A stretch of 64,000 nucleotides of DNA from positions 4,282,001 through 4,346,000 of the forward strand of contig NZ_CP022961.1 in the NCBI RefSeq assembly GCF_002285795.1. Direction: 5' to 3'. The position numbers were made by a program, and so were the translations under genes. Positions 9,611 to 19,610 of the stretch are shown here, one piece after another. The notes below the pieces were generated by a model that did not search any database, was not told the origin of the DNA, and worked only from the letters and a program-made list of their open reading frames with translations. The DNA is from Plantactinospora sp. KBS50 (GTDB lineage: Bacteria > Actinomycetota > Actinomycetes > Mycobacteriales > Micromonosporaceae). Numbering within the stretch: the stretch's first letter is position 1; each line of letters starts with the position of its first letter.

Positions 9611-10579
9611 GTGTTTTGGCGCTACGACACAAGGTTGATCCATCCACTCGACAGTTACGAACACTATCGCGAAGGCGCCACTTCCGAACTCTGCCCCTTC
9701 CAGATCCATGGGCGCAGGCTCAGCCATCTGCTCGCGGCGATGTCGGTTGTCCGATTCGGCAACCTCACCATCGAGTCGCTTAGCTTTGCCGCAGGCTCAG
9801 AGGTCGAAGCGCGACGCACCAAAGACCTGATCAGGTCCTTCGATCCGGAGTGCTATCAGATTTATCTCAGCGTGAACGGCGGACATTTCGAGGAACAAGC
9901 GGGTAACCAAATTGTCTTCCGGCCACGGGATCTTGCCCTCTATGACCCGTCCCTACCGCAACACAGCATAAATTCGACCAACCCGACCGGGATGCGGGTG
10001 ATCCTGTTGTCCATCCCGAAAGCCATGGTTCCGATACCTCCAAAATTGATCCAACCATATGCCGGCAGGCTGTTACCCAGAAACTTACATGGCTACAGCT
10101 TTATCACGCAATTACTGATCAATTTGGCCGACAGCACGGAACACACTGACGAGTTCGCGACCGAATCCATCCTGCACGACTACGCGGTCGAGATGATCAG
10201 TCAACGAGTCGGGACATGTAACGAGATAAGATCAGCAACCCTTCGCGCTCTTCGCCTGGCCTGCATCCGCAGCACCATTCATCAACACCACGCCGACGCA
10301 ACGCTCGACCTGCAACGCGTTGCCGATGCGGCGAACATTTCACTACGCTCCCTCCACAAGATCTGCCAAGAAGCGGAGATCACTCCGATGCAGCTGCTCA
10401 AGCAAGTGCGTCTGAACGCGTGCCGTGACACGTTGCATGACCCGAGGGCCAGGGCGATGACCATAAAAGCGGTCCACACCAGCCACGGCTACGGTCGCTC
10501 CGACCAGTTTGCCCGGGATTTCAAGAAGCAGTTCGGGGTGTCGCCCAAGGAGTTCCGTCTACACACCGATCCGCTGTGA
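9611..10579 (+). CDS. AraC-family transcriptional regulator
   Basis: The C-terminal third contains the paired helix-turn-helix of AraC/XylS proteins: RVADAANISLRSLHKICQE, then a second unit ending in DQFARDFKKQFGVSPKEFR, the usual family ending. The N-terminal part resembles the AraC-binding-like domain (PF14525 type) with a cupin-like core, the usual effector or dimerisation module. GTG at 9611 is chosen because GGAGGGG lies 6 nt upstream; a TTG at 9590 in the same frame has no such site. The gene is less GC-rich than its neighbours, with many A/T third positions, which suggests separate acquisition. It follows the NRPS genes in the same direction but its target cannot be read from the sequence. 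Confidence 0.88.
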   Translation: MFWRYDTRLIHPLDSYEHYREGATSELCPFQIHGRRLSHLLAAMSVVRFGNLTIESLSFAAGSEVEARRTKDLIRSFDPECYQIYLSVNGGHFEEQAGNQIVFRPRDLALYDPSLPQHSINSTNPTGMRVILLSIPKAMVPIPPKLIQPYAGRLLPRNLHGYSFITQLLINLADSTEHTDEFATESILHDYAVEMISQRVGTCNEIRSATLRALRLACIRSTIHQHHADATLDLQRVADAANISLRSLHKICQEAEITPMQLLKQVRLNACRDTLHDPRARAMTIKAVHTSHGYGRSDQFARDFKKQFGVSPKEFRLHTDPL

Positions 10580-10992
10580 TCCGCCCCCGATTGGCGAGTG
10601 TGGGTCGCGGGCTCGTCTTCCCCGCCAGGAAGACAACCGCCACCGAATTATCCTCCGTGGACAGCAACAAAAAGCATCACGTCCCGCGGTTGGATCACCC
10701 GCCGGCGCGTTCATGCGTCCAGATTCACGTCACGGTCACCGTGCCCCCTCGTATTTCGTTATTGATGTGCGTAGCCGCCAGCAATCCTCGGCCGGTCCTA
10801 AACGTGTTAGACAAGGCTATGCACCTCCTGCACACACTTGTCACGGGGTGATCAGGTCGCAGCCAAACCAGCATCGGCCCGTGGATCCAACGGCTCTGTC
10901 TCGCATTCGGCGCTCACCGAAGGCATTCGACGTGGTCAAGACCCGATCGGCCGATCAGGGTCGGCCCCGCGCGGGTGGGGGCGAGCGTCCGG
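10580..10992. other. Intergenic stretch between AraC and ROK genes
   Basis: The AraC and ROK genes converge on this 413-bp stretch. A 91-codon frame beginning at a GTG at 10576 and overlapping the AraC stop has no recognisable product and atypical composition, so it is not called. I see no clear terminator hairpin with a T-run. Confidence 0.4.
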
Positions 10993-12180
10993 TCAGCGGC
11001 TGCCGTAGAAGACCTCTTCCAGGGCCAGTGCCGCGCCGCCGACGACGCCGGGGGTACGCAGTGATGGCCGTCTGATCCGGAACTCGTCGCGGAGGACGGG
11101 GTAGACGGCTGATCTCGTGGCGGCATGGACATCGTCCATCAGCGACTCGGACGCGGCCTCGAACATGCCGCCGAGCAGGATGAGCTGGGGGTTGAAGAGG
11201 TTCACCACGTTGGCCAGGGCCGCCGCCAGGTGCTGTACGAGTTCGGCGCGGATCCGCCGGGCCGCGTCGTCGCCCGCCGCCGCCAGGGCTTCCACGACGG
11301 CCAGCGGGGACGTCGGGGGCGCCCCGTCCTGCGGCATGATGCCTGCGCCGATCGCGCTGTCCAGCAGGCTGGTCTCGGAGACGACCGTCTCCAGGCAGCC
11401 CCGGGCCCCGCACGCGCAGGTACGTCCGCTGCTCACCGCGCGTACGTGGCCGAGTTCGCTGAGCCCGTGGATGCCGGCGTAGAAGGGTTTGCGGTCCAGG
11501 ACCAGACCCAGCCCGAGTCCCGTCTTGATGTGCACGTACGCCAGGTCCCGTACGTCGTGGCGGCCGTAGAGGGTCTCGGCGAGTGCCATCGCGCGCACGT
11601 TGTGGTCCACGAAGACCGGGATGTTGAGCCGTGCTTCGAGGAGATCGGCGATGGGTACGTGGCGCCAGCCGAGGTGCACCGACATCAGGTTGGTACGCCG
11701 TTTGGTGTCGACGGGACCCGGCGCCGCGACGCCGATGGCGAGGCAGGGCGCGCTCTCCGCCTCGGCCAGCAGCTTCTCGATCGCGGTGGTCACCTTGTCG
11801 AGGACGACGGTGGGGTCGGTGGCGGGATCGAAGGCGAACGAGTCCTCGGTGAGCGTCTCGGCGCGGGCGTTGGTGAGGCCGAGGTTGACCACTCCGACAC
11901 CGAGTTGCACGCCGCACACGGTGGCGGCGTCGGGCACCGCAGCCAGGGGAATCGCCGGGCGCCCCACCCGTGTCTCGGCGGCGGTGACCTGTTCTTCGAT
12001 GTAGCCGCGGGCGATCAGCGGCGCGACGGTCTTGGTGATCGTGGTGGAGGAGACCTCCATCTCCGCGGCGAGTGTGGTTCGCGAGCAGGGTCCGAGGTCG
12101 CGCAGGAGCCGCATGATGGCCCGGTCGTGGTGGCCGAGTTGCTCGAAGGTGGTCGCAGAGAACCTGCGTGGCGCTCCCAT
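10993..12180 (-). CDS. ROK-family transcriptional regulator
   Basis: An N-terminal winged helix-turn-helix (DRAIMRLLRDLGPCSRTTLA, then SSTTITKTVAPLIARG) precedes a ROK sugar-kinase fold with GVAAPGPVD, DHNVRAMALAE and the zinc signature CACGARGCLE. ROK repressors of this shape respond to sugars or sugar phosphates and control carbohydrate uptake genes. ATG at 12180 leaves 4 nt to the sulfatase stop; a more upstream GTG would overlap that gene. It is transcribed after the sulfatase, in one operon. Its likely target is the inverted repeat over the promoter of the divergent transporter/sulfatase operon at 13690-13715. Inducer unknown; a sulfated sugar is the natural guess from context. Confidence 0.9.
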   Translation of the reverse strand: MGAPRRFSATTFEQLGHHDRAIMRLLRDLGPCSRTTLAAEMEVSSTTITKTVAPLIARGYIEEQVTAAETRVGRPAIPLAAVPDAATVCGVQLGVGVVNLGLTNARAETLTEDSFAFDPATDPTVVLDKVTTAIEKLLAEAESAPCLAIGVAAPGPVDTKRRTNLMSVHLGWRHVPIADLLEARLNIPVFVDHNVRAMALAETLYGRHDVRDLAYVHIKTGLGLGLVLDRKPFYAGIHGLSELGHVRAVSSGRTCACGARGCLETVVSETSLLDSAIGAGIMPQDGAPPTSPLAVVEALAAAGDDAARRIRAELVQHLAAALANVVNLFNPQLILLGGMFEAASESLMDDVHAATRSAVYPVLRDEFRIRRPSLRTPGVVGGAALALEEVFYGSR

Positions 12181-12184
12181 GGGA

Positions 12185-13600
12185 CTAATCTTCGCAGTCT
12201 TGCGCCGAACGGGTACCACCCTCGATCGGGGACGGTCGTTGCGTTGCGCCGGGTCGCGTCGCGTACGGGTAGCGGTCGAGAAGTGGATCCGCGTGCCGAT
12301 CCATCCACTCGCTCAGGATGGCCCGCATGGCGTCCAGGACGGGACGCACGCCCGGCTGGGCGACCAGGTTGCGCTGGGAGTGGGGGTCCGCGTCGAGGTC
12401 GTAGAGTTCCTCCGGTACGCGCTGCCGATAGAGTTCGACCCGCTGCCGCACGGCATGGTCCCCGGCGGCGGCGCGTTCCATCGCCGCCCAGGTCAGCCCG
12501 TCCATGTTCTCCGCGACGTACTGCTGTTCCCCGTCCGACCACGCGTTCCAGATGTAGCCGTACCGGCGGTCCTGCACGCACCGCATCTCGAACCGGCGCT
12601 TGGCCGACGTCTCGTGGAAGACGGTCACGATCGGCCCGTGCTCGCGGGCGTCCGTACCGTCTCGCAGGAGCGGCAGCAGCGAGGCGCCGTCGACGTCCCC
12701 GGGCGGGTCGACCTCGGCCGCGTCGCAGAGGGTGGGCAGCAGGTCGAGGGTGGTGAACAGGGTGTCCTCGTCCCTCGACCCGGGCCGGGTGACCCCGGGC
12801 CACCGGATGACGAGCGGGGTCCGGGTGCTCTGCAGGTAGCAGTTGGCCTTGGCGAAGGGGAACGCCATGCCGTTGTCGGAGAGGAAGACGACGACCGTGC
12901 GGTCGGCCTGGCCGCTGTCCCGCAGCGCGGTCAGCACGGCGGACACCACGTCGTCGCAGCGCCGCGACGAGCTGAGGTACTCGGCGACCTCGGTGCGTAC
13001 GTCGGGCAGGTCGGGGAGGAAGCCAGGGACGGGGTGGGTCCCGGCGGAGTAGGTCCGGGACGGGGCCGGCACGGCGGCGAGCTGTTCGGGGGTCCACTTC
13101 GCGGCCTCGGCCGCGCTGCCGTGGAACGGTCGGTGCGGGTCGTGCGCGTTGGCCATCAGGAACCAGGGTCGATCCTGGCGCGTGGCGTCGTCGATGAACT
13201 CGGCCGTCGCCCGTCCGTAGGCGTGGGGGTCACGCCCGAGCCCCAGTTGTTGCATGGTGCGGGTCAGGTCCCAGCCGAACTTCTCGACGGGTTGCAGGTG
13301 GTCGACCTTGCCGAGGATGCCGGCGAGGTATCCGGCGGGTCGGAGCAGGTCCGTGAGCACCCGGACGTCCTCGGCGATCGGCTCGAAACCCTCGGCGCCG
13401 TTTCGGTGCGGCAGCTTTCCCGACATGATCGCCGACCGGCTCGGCTGGCAGACCGCCGCCACGACGTGCGCCCGGTGGAAGGTCATGCCCGTCGCGGCCA
13501 GCCGGTCCAGGGCAGGCGTCACCCCCGGCGGTCCGCCGAACGGTCCCGGGGTGTGGAAGTCCATGTCGTCGGCGGTCAGCAGCAGGATGTTCAGGGGCAT
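12185..13600 (-). CDS. Sulfatase (CxPSR type)
   Basis: The N terminus reads MPLNILLLTADDMD, with the metal-binding aspartates of the alkaline-phosphatase/sulfatase superfamily. The sulfatase signature CQPSRSAIMSGKLPHRNG carries the cysteine that is converted to formylglycine. The length (471 aa) and ending (an LYDLDADP block followed by an R-N-L stretch) fit the heparan N-sulfatase/arylsulfatase group. There is no signal peptide, so the enzyme should be cytoplasmic and act on substrates after import. ATG at 13600 is preceded by AGAAGG at good spacing. It is first in a leftward operon with the ROK regulator and divergent from the operon that encodes the transporter and the FGE needed to mature it. 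Confidence 0.92.
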   Translation of the reverse strand: MPLNILLLTADDMDFHTPGPFGGPPGVTPALDRLAATGMTFHRAHVVAAVCQPSRSAIMSGKLPHRNGAEGFEPIAEDVRVLTDLLRPAGYLAGILGKVDHLQPVEKFGWDLTRTMQQLGLGRDPHAYGRATAEFIDDATRQDRPWFLMANAHDPHRPFHGSAAEAAKWTPEQLAAVPAPSRTYSAGTHPVPGFLPDLPDVRTEVAEYLSSSRRCDDVVSAVLTALRDSGQADRTVVVFLSDNGMAFPFAKANCYLQSTRTPLVIRWPGVTRPGSRDEDTLFTTLDLLPTLCDAAEVDPPGDVDGASLLPLLRDGTDAREHGPIVTVFHETSAKRRFEMRCVQDRRYGYIWNAWSDGEQQYVAENMDGLTWAAMERAAAGDHAVRQRVELYRQRVPEELYDLDADPHSQRNLVAQPGVRPVLDAMRAILSEWMDRHADPLLDRYPYATRPGATQRPSPIEGGTRSAQDCED

Positions 13601-13667
13601 GAGCGAGCCTTCTGCGGGACGGCTCCGCACCCGGTCCGGGTGGGAGACCGGGGCGACGCGGAGGGGA

Positions 13668-13715
13668 TTGACGGGCTATTGCGACGATGTTAATTTCCCA
13701 ACCTGCGAAAGTAAA
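13668..13715 (+). promoter_or_regulatory. Promoter with overlapping ROK-type operator
   Basis: TTGACG (13668-13673) and TAATTT (13691-13696) are separated by 17 nt, a standard sigma-70-like promoter facing the binding-protein gene. TTAATTTCCC (13690-13699) and GCGAAAGTAA (13705-13714) form an inverted repeat matching at 8 of 10 positions with a 5-nt spacer, covering the -10 element. A-T-rich arms of this kind fit ROK repressor sites. The placement predicts repression by the ROK protein encoded on the other side of the region. Confidence 0.6.
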
Positions 13716-13745
13716 TCCTCGAAATCCCCCACCCCGAGGAGTCCC

Positions 13746-15299
13746 ATGAGCTCGCCGGTCCGCTCTTCGTCCATCTCCCGCCGTCGCCTACTGGCCGTCG
13801 GCTCGCTCGCCGCCGCCCTCGCCCTGACCGCCGGCGGCTGCACCTCGGCCCGGAACGGCGGCGCGAGCGCCGAAGCGGTCAAGGGCGGCACGATCACGTA
13901 CGCGGTGGCGCTCGACGCGCTGCCCAGCGGCATCTTCGGCACGCTTGAGCGCAACTATCCGTGGATCAACAACGTCTTCCAGCCGGTCCTCCAGATCGAC
14001 CCGGACACCCGGGAGCCGAAGCCGGTCCTCGCCACCAGCTGGAACATCGCGTCGGACGGCCTGTCGATCGAACTGACCCTGCACGAGGGCGTCACGTTCC
14101 ACACCGGGCGGGCGATGAGCGCCGAGGACGTCAAGTACACCTTCGAACAGGCGGCCGACCCGCAGAACGCCTCCAACCTGGGATTCGTCGCACGAAGCTT
14201 CACCTCGATCACGGTGAAGTCCCCGACCGAGCTGACGGTCACGATGAGCGAACCCCAGCCGAGTCTGCTCGAGTTCCTCGACCAGACGCTCATCATCGAC
14301 AAGGAAACCGCGGCCGGCCTCAAGGACGGCACGCAGGTCGTCGGCACCGGACCGTTCACCTTCGGCAACTGGAAACAGGGCGCCTCGTACGAACTGGTCA
14401 AGTACCCCGGGTACTGGAACGTCGACGAGGTCAACCTCGACCGCATCGAGTACGTCGTGACCACCGACGCGACGGCCGAGATCTCCGCGGTCCGCAGCGG
14501 TCGGGCCCAGATGGCCTCCGGGCTCACGCCCACCGACGCGCAGGCGTTCGCCTCCGGTCAGCATCGGCTGCTACCGGCCGGCGGCACCATCTACAACCTC
14601 GGGCTCAACGTCTCGACCGCACCCCTCGACGACGTCCGTGTGCGGCAGGCCGTCGCGTACGCCATCGACGGCGAGCGGATCAACAAGCAGGTACTCGCGG
14701 GAGTCGGCGAGGTCTCCAACGTCTTCTGGTCCGCCAAGGCACCGGGCGTGGACGAGACGCTGACCAGGCGCTACACCTACGACCCCGAGCGTGCGAAGCA
14801 GTTGGTCGCCGAGGCCGGCGCGGCCGGGGCCGAGGTGCCGATCACCTACGGCGCCAACCCGATCGTCCGCGCCATGTACTCCATCGTCGCCAACAACCTG
14901 ACCGAGATCGGTCTCAAGCCGGTGTCCAAGGCCGTCGACCAGCCCGCGTTCTCCGCCGGGCAGTCCCGCGGCGATCTCGGCGCGGCGTACCTGTCGCTGC
15001 ACGGCCAGGTCGGGCTCAGCCCGGTCACGTTGATCAACTCCCTGCCGCCGCTGCGCGCGAAGAACGCGAACGGCTTCTGGCCGCAGAAGTACCAGGACCT
15101 GCGCGCCGAACTGCTGGCCGCCCCGGCGGACCAGGCCGGCCCCGCGACCGCGGCGCTCAGCCGCTACCTGCTGGACGAACTCCCGTCCGTGCCGATCGTC
15201 CAGGCGCCGGCGCAGATCGTGGTCAGCAGCACCATCACCGGGGTGGAGAGCACGATCCGCGGGCCGATCCTGCTCGAACAGGCGGCGATCACGAAGTGA
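13746..15299 (+). CDS. ABC transporter substrate-binding lipoprotein (family 5)
   Basis: The protein of 517 aa begins with a twin-arginine-like SISRRRLLAVGS stretch and a hydrophobic core ending in the lipobox TAGGC, so it is an exported lipoprotein. The body matches SBP family 5 (DppA/OppA type): FQPVLQIDPDTREPKPVLA near residue 80, and later GTGPF and YELVKYPGYW. Members bind peptides, nickel, glycosides or oligosaccharides. GAGGA at 13736-13740 precedes the ATG, which is chosen over a longer frame because the signal peptide then lies at the terminus. First gene of the operon. With sulfatases downstream, a sulfated oligosaccharide or sulfated peptide is the likely ligand; this is inferred from context only. 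Confidence 0.92.
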   Translation: MSSPVRSSSISRRRLLAVGSLAAALALTAGGCTSARNGGASAEAVKGGTITYAVALDALPSGIFGTLERNYPWINNVFQPVLQIDPDTREPKPVLATSWNIASDGLSIELTLHEGVTFHTGRAMSAEDVKYTFEQAADPQNASNLGFVARSFTSITVKSPTELTVTMSEPQPSLLEFLDQTLIIDKETAAGLKDGTQVVGTGPFTFGNWKQGASYELVKYPGYWNVDEVNLDRIEYVVTTDATAEISAVRSGRAQMASGLTPTDAQAFASGQHRLLPAGGTIYNLGLNVSTAPLDDVRVRQAVAYAIDGERINKQVLAGVGEVSNVFWSAKAPGVDETLTRRYTYDPERAKQLVAEAGAAGAEVPITYGANPIVRAMYSIVANNLTEIGLKPVSKAVDQPAFSAGQSRGDLGAAYLSLHGQVGLSPVTLINSLPPLRAKNANGFWPQKYQDLRAELLAAPADQAGPATAALSRYLLDELPSVPIVQAPAQIVVSSTITGVESTIRGPILLEQAAITK

Positions 15300-15301
15300 G
15301 C

Positions 15302-16249
15302 ATGCTCAAGTTCCTGGTCCGGAAGGTGCCGTCGGTGCTTCTCGTGCTGGTCGCGAGCAGCATGATCGCCTTCCTGCTGCCCCGGCTGGCACCCGGCGAC
15401 CCCGCCGTGGTGCTGGCCGGGCCGGACCCCACCCCGGAGGTCATCGCCTCCATCCGTGCCGAACTCGGTCTCAACCAACCGTTGTGGCAGCAGTACCTGA
15501 ACTGGGTCGGCGGTCTCCTGCACGGTGACCTCGGCCAGTCCTACATCCTGCACCGCCCGGTCAGTGAACTGATCGCCAACCGGATCGGCAGCACCCTCCA
15601 ACTGTCCGCACTCGCCACGCTCATCATGATCGCGATAGGGCTGCTGCTCGGCATCCTCGGCGGAGCGCGGCGGTCGCCCGCCGCCCGGCTGGTGATCGAC
15701 GGCTTCAACACCGTCTTCCTGGCCGCTCCCCCGTTCCTGACCGGCATGCTGCTGATCCTCCTGCTCGGGGTGGTCCTGCCGGTCCTGCCGGTCAGCGGCG
15801 AGATGAGCGTCTTCGACAACCCCTCCTTCGGCCTGCAGTACCTCCTGCTACCCGCCATCGCGCTGGCCCTGCCACAGGCGGCCGTGATCGCCCGCCTGTT
15901 ACAGACCTCGATGCTGGCCACCCGATCGGAGGACTTCGTCGACCTGGCGAAGGCGAAGGGCGTGCCGGGCCGCCGGATCACCCGCAGGCACGTGCTGCGC
16001 AACAGCCTCGGCAGCGTCGTGGTGGTGATCGGCCTGCGGATCGGCGAACTGCTCGCCGGCGCGATCGTGGTCGAGGCGATCTTCGCCCGCAACGGGCTCG
16101 GTGCGCTCGCCGTCAGCAGCGTGGACTCCCGCGACTACCTGGTGGTGCAGGTGCTGATCCTGGCCGCCGTCTTCATCGCCGTCATGCTGCAACTCCTCTC
16201 CGAGATCATCCTGGCCGCCCTCGATCCCCGAATCCGTCTGGAGGCCTGA
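15302..16249 (+). CDS. ABC transporter permease, DppB type
   Basis: The protein has about six membrane segments and the typical N-terminal FLVRKVPSVLLVLVASSMIAF helix followed by LAPGDPA. The EAA loop appears as VDLAKAKGVPGRRITRRHVLRN, and the C terminus ends in ALDPRIRLEA as in other DppB proteins. It forms the membrane channel with the next gene. ATG at 15302 lies 2 nt after the stop of the binding-protein gene; an in-frame GTG at 15296 would overlap that stop and is an equally possible start. Translational coupling is likely either way. Confidence 0.93.
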   Translation: MLKFLVRKVPSVLLVLVASSMIAFLLPRLAPGDPAVVLAGPDPTPEVIASIRAELGLNQPLWQQYLNWVGGLLHGDLGQSYILHRPVSELIANRIGSTLQLSALATLIMIAIGLLLGILGGARRSPAARLVIDGFNTVFLAAPPFLTGMLLILLLGVVLPVLPVSGEMSVFDNPSFGLQYLLLPAIALALPQAAVIARLLQTSMLATRSEDFVDLAKAKGVPGRRITRRHVLRNSLGSVVVVIGLRIGELLAGAIVVEAIFARNGLGALAVSSVDSRDYLVVQVLILAAVFIAVMLQLLSEIILAALDPRIRLEA

Positions 16250-16250
16250 G

Positions 16251-17120
16251 ATGGTCGCCATCACCGCACCCACGTCCGGGCGGGCCCCGCGCCGCCTCCG
16301 TCCGGGCGCCAGCAGGTACCTGCAGGCGCTGCGTACCCCGCGCGGAGCCGCGGCGACACTGCTCATCGTGCTGCTCACGGCCACCGCCCTGCTCGCCCCG
16401 GTGATCTTTCCGCAGGGCTACGACGAGCAGTCCGCGGACGCCTTTCAGGGCTTCTCCGCGCGGCATCTCTTCGGCACCGACGAGGTCGGCCGGGACATCC
16501 TGAACCGCAGCGTCTACGGCCTGCGGACCGACCTCATCCTCGTCTTCATCGCCGTCCCGGTGACCATGGTGATCGGTACGCTGCTGGGCCTGTTGGGGTT
16601 CGTCGCCGGCTGGCTCGGCAGCGGCGTGCAGCGGGTCCTCGACATCATCGTCGGCTTCCCCGGACTCATCCTCGGCATCTCGATCGTCCTGGTGCTCGGC
16701 ACCGGTGCCACCACGATCCTGGTGGCGGTCATCATCCTCGGACTGCCCATCTTCGGCCGGCTCGCCCGCTCCGCGCTGCTCAGCCAGCAGCAGCGGGAGT
16801 ACGTCCTGGCCGCCCGGACCCTCGGCGTGAGCCGGTGGAAGATCATGATCCGGCACATCCTGCCGAACGCGGTCGACCCGATCATCGTGGCCGGATCGGT
16901 CTTCGTGGTACAGACGATCTTCTTCGAGGCCAGCCTCAGCATCGTGGGGCTCGGCATCCAACCACCCGAGCCGTCGCTCGGCGCGTTGCTGAACACCGGC
17001 ATGCGGTACATCACGCATTCGCCCACGTACGTGATCGGACCCATCGTGATCCTCCTGCTCCTCGCCTTCGGCTTCAGCCTCCTCACCGACGCCCTGAACG
17101 AGACGGTGAACCGGAAATGA
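16251..17120 (+). CDS. ABC transporter permease, DppC type
   Basis: The protein of 289 aa has an N-terminal segment with the [19 protein letters not shown] block that marks DppC/OppC proteins, five to six membrane helices, and the EAA loop [20 protein letters not shown]. It ends [15 protein letters not shown]. It pairs with the DppB-type permease, starts 1 nt after its stop, and overlaps the ATPase start by 4 nt (ATGA). Confidence 0.94.
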   Translation: MVAITAPTSGRAPRRLRPGASRYLQALRTPRGAAATLLIVLLTATALLAPVIFPQGYDEQSADAFQGFSARHLFGTDEVGRDILNRSVYGLRTDLILVFIAVPVTMVIGTLLGLLGFVAGWLGSGVQRVLDIIVGFPGLILGISIVLVLGTGATTILVAVIILGLPIFGRLARSALLSQQQREYVLAARTLGVSRWKIMIRHILPNAVDPIIVAGSVFVVQTIFFEASLSIVGLGIQPPEPSLGALLNTGMRYITHSPTYVIGPIVILLLLAFGFSLLTDALNETVNRK

Positions 17121-19188
17121 GCCACGCCACAGCAGCGGAAGAACTCCGCGAACCACTACTGGACGTCAACGGACTCACCGTCACGTTTCCCACTCCCTCG
17201 GGTCTGGTTCGCGCGGTCAACGACGTCAGCTTCGACGTCCGGCCCGGACAGATCCTGGGAGTCGTCGGCGAGTCGGGCTCCGGCAAGTCGGTGACCGCGC
17301 GGGCGATCATGCGGATGCTCCGGCCCCCGGTCAGGTCGAGGGCGGTACGGTGCGGCTGGCCAGCACCGACGTCCTGGACGCCCCGGAAGACCAGATGCGC
17401 GACCTGCGTGGCCGGCAGATCGCCATGATCTTCCAGGACCCGCAGGCGGCGCTCAACCCCGTCATGACCGTCGGCGACCAGATCGTCGAGGCGCTGCTCG
17501 TGCACGGCGTCGACCGGACCGCCGCGCGCGCCCGCGCCCGCGAGCTGCTCGGCCAGGTCGGCATCCCCGACGTCGAGCGCACGATCAAGCTGTATCCGCA
17601 CGAGTTCTCCGGCGGTATGCGGCAGCGCGTCGTGATCGCCATCGCGTTGGCGAACAAGCCCTCGGTCATCGTCGCCGACGAGCCCACCACGGCCCTGGAC
17701 GTCACCATCCAGGCACAGATCCTCGAACTCCTCGCGCAACTGCGCCGGGATCTCGGCATCGCGATCGTGCTCATCACCCACGACATGGGCGTCGTGGCGC
17801 AACTCTGCGACGACGTCCTGGTGATGTACGGGGGCCAGGTCGTCGAGCGGGGACCGGCCGCGGAGGTGTTCCGGCACCCGCGCCACCCCTACACCTACGC
17901 GCTGCTGCGGGCCGTGCCCCGGCTGTCCGCCGGAGGGCGCGAACCGTTGCCGGCGATCGCGGGATCCCCGCCGAACCCGGCGGACCTGCCACCCGGTTGC
18001 AGCTTCGCCCCCCGCTGCCCGGCGGTGGTCGAGCGATGCCACACCGAACGGCCGCCGCTGGCCACCGTGGCCCCGGGCCGGGCCGCGGCCTGCTGGGTCA
18101 GTGGCGACGGCGGCGAGATCGCGGTGCTGCCGGTACGCCGGTCCACGCGCGCTGCCGTCGACACCCGTCAGCCGGCGATCCTGCACGTCGACGGGCTGCG
18201 CACCAACGTGGCGTCGGGACACGGCAGGTTGTCCCGCACCACCCCCGTCTGGGCGGTCAACGGGGTCTCCCTGGAGGTGCGGTCCGGGGAGACGCTGGGT
18301 CTGGTCGGGGAGTCGGGCTGCGGCAAGTCGACGTTGTCGCGCAGCATCGTCGGCATCACCCGCCCCACCGAGGGTCGCGTCACGGTCGCCGGCAGGGACG
18401 TGACCGCCATGCGCCCGGGCGACCTGCGTACCGTCGCCGCCACCGTGCAGTACGTCTTCCAGGACCCGTACGCGTCGCTCAACCCGCGACGCACCATCGG
18501 ACAGTCCATCGAGGAGGCGCTCGGCCAGGCCGGCGTGTCCGGAGCGGACCTGGCCACCCGCGCACGGGAACTGCTCGAACGGGTCGGGCTCGACGGGGAC
18601 CATCTCGACCGCTATCCGTACGCCTTCTCCGGCGGACAGCGGCAACGGATCGGCATCGCCCGCGCCCTGGCGGCCAGCCCGAAGATGCTGATCCTCGACG
18701 AGCCGGTCTCGGCCCTGGACGTCTCGATCCAGGCCCAGATCATCAACCTGCTCGAACAGCTCAGGGACGAGTTCTCCCTCGGCTACCTGTTCATCGCCCA
18801 CGACCTCGCCGTGGTGCGGCACCTCAGCGACCGGGTCGCGGTCATGTACCTCGGCAGGATCGTGGAGACCGGAACGGCCGAACAGGTCTACGAGTCGCCG
18901 CAGCACCCGTACACCGCGGCGCTGCTGTCCAGCACCCCGGAGCCCGACGTGGACGCGCGACACCGCGAACGCATCGTGCTCACCGGCGACCTGCCCAGCC
19001 CGGCCTCCCCACCGACCGGCTGCCCGTTCCGCACCCGCTGCCCGATCGGTCCCAAGGCCGACCCGAGCCGGGACATCTGCACCACCACGCCCCCGGCGCT
19101 GGCTCCCACCGGCACCGGACAACTCGCCGCCTGCCACTTCGCCGGCGAACTGGCGCACATCGGCGGGGCGGGCGGTGCGGGCCGATGA
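17117..19188 (+). CDS. Fused double ABC ATPase (DppD-DppF type), with a one-base frame break
   Basis: Two nucleotide-binding domains lie in one gene. The first has Walker [10 protein letters not shown], signature FSGGMRQR and Walker [10 protein letters not shown]; the second has [17 protein letters not shown] and LDEPVSALD. Each is followed by the oligopeptide-type cysteine motif (CSFAPRCP and CPFRTRCP). It energises the adjacent permeases. The frame from the ATG at 17117 ends early, but the homologous continuation resumes one frame over at about 17330. One extra base in the run CCCCCGG at 17324-17330 restores a continuous protein reading [13 protein letters not shown]. The rest of the gene is intact, so I regard this as a probable sequence error; a true frameshift would leave only the second half translatable. 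Confidence 0.88.
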
Positions 19189-19610
19189 CCGCCCGACGGG
19201 TCGATGACACCCTGGTGCCGGAGGCGGCGCAGCCCGCGTCCGGGGTCGGCGAACCGGCACGGCGGTTTCCGGCGAGCGTCTATGCCCACGGCCGCGAGCC
19301 GGACGTACGCTTCAGCTTCGCCAACGAACGCACCTTCCTCGCGTGGATCCGGACGGCACTGGCCCTGATCGCCGGTGGGGTGGCGTTGGCGGCGTTCGGG
19401 CCGGGCCTCCATCCCCACCTGCGGACGGCCGCGGCGGCGTTGCTGATCGTCACCGGCATCGCCATGCCGGTGCCGGCATGGCTGGGCTGGGTACGCCGGG
19501 AACGCGCGCTACGCCGCGACGAGCCCCTGCCGTCGCCGCTGCTGTCGATGCCCCTCGTCGGCGCGGTGGTCGTCATCGGAATCCTGATCGTGCTCGCGGT
19601 GCTGCTGTGA
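19185..19610 (+). CDS. DUF202 membrane protein
   Basis: The DUF202 signature FANERTFLAWIRTALALIAGGVAL is present, followed by two more hydrophobic segments, as expected for this small inner-membrane family of unknown function (YidH type). The start overlaps the ATPase stop (ATGA) and its own stop overlaps the next gene (GTGA), so it is translated as part of the sulfatase operon. Confidence 0.85.
   Translation: MTARRVDDTLVPEAAQPASGVGEPARRFPASVYAHGREPDVRFSFANERTFLAWIRTALALIAGGVALAAFGPGLHPHLRTAAAALLIVTGIAMPVPAWLGWVRRERALRRDEPLPSPLLSMPLVGAVVVIGILIVLAVLL

Noticed and set aside
10576..10851. A 91-aa gene starting at the AraC stop
   Set aside because: No ribosome binding site, no family and non-coding composition; treated as intergenic.
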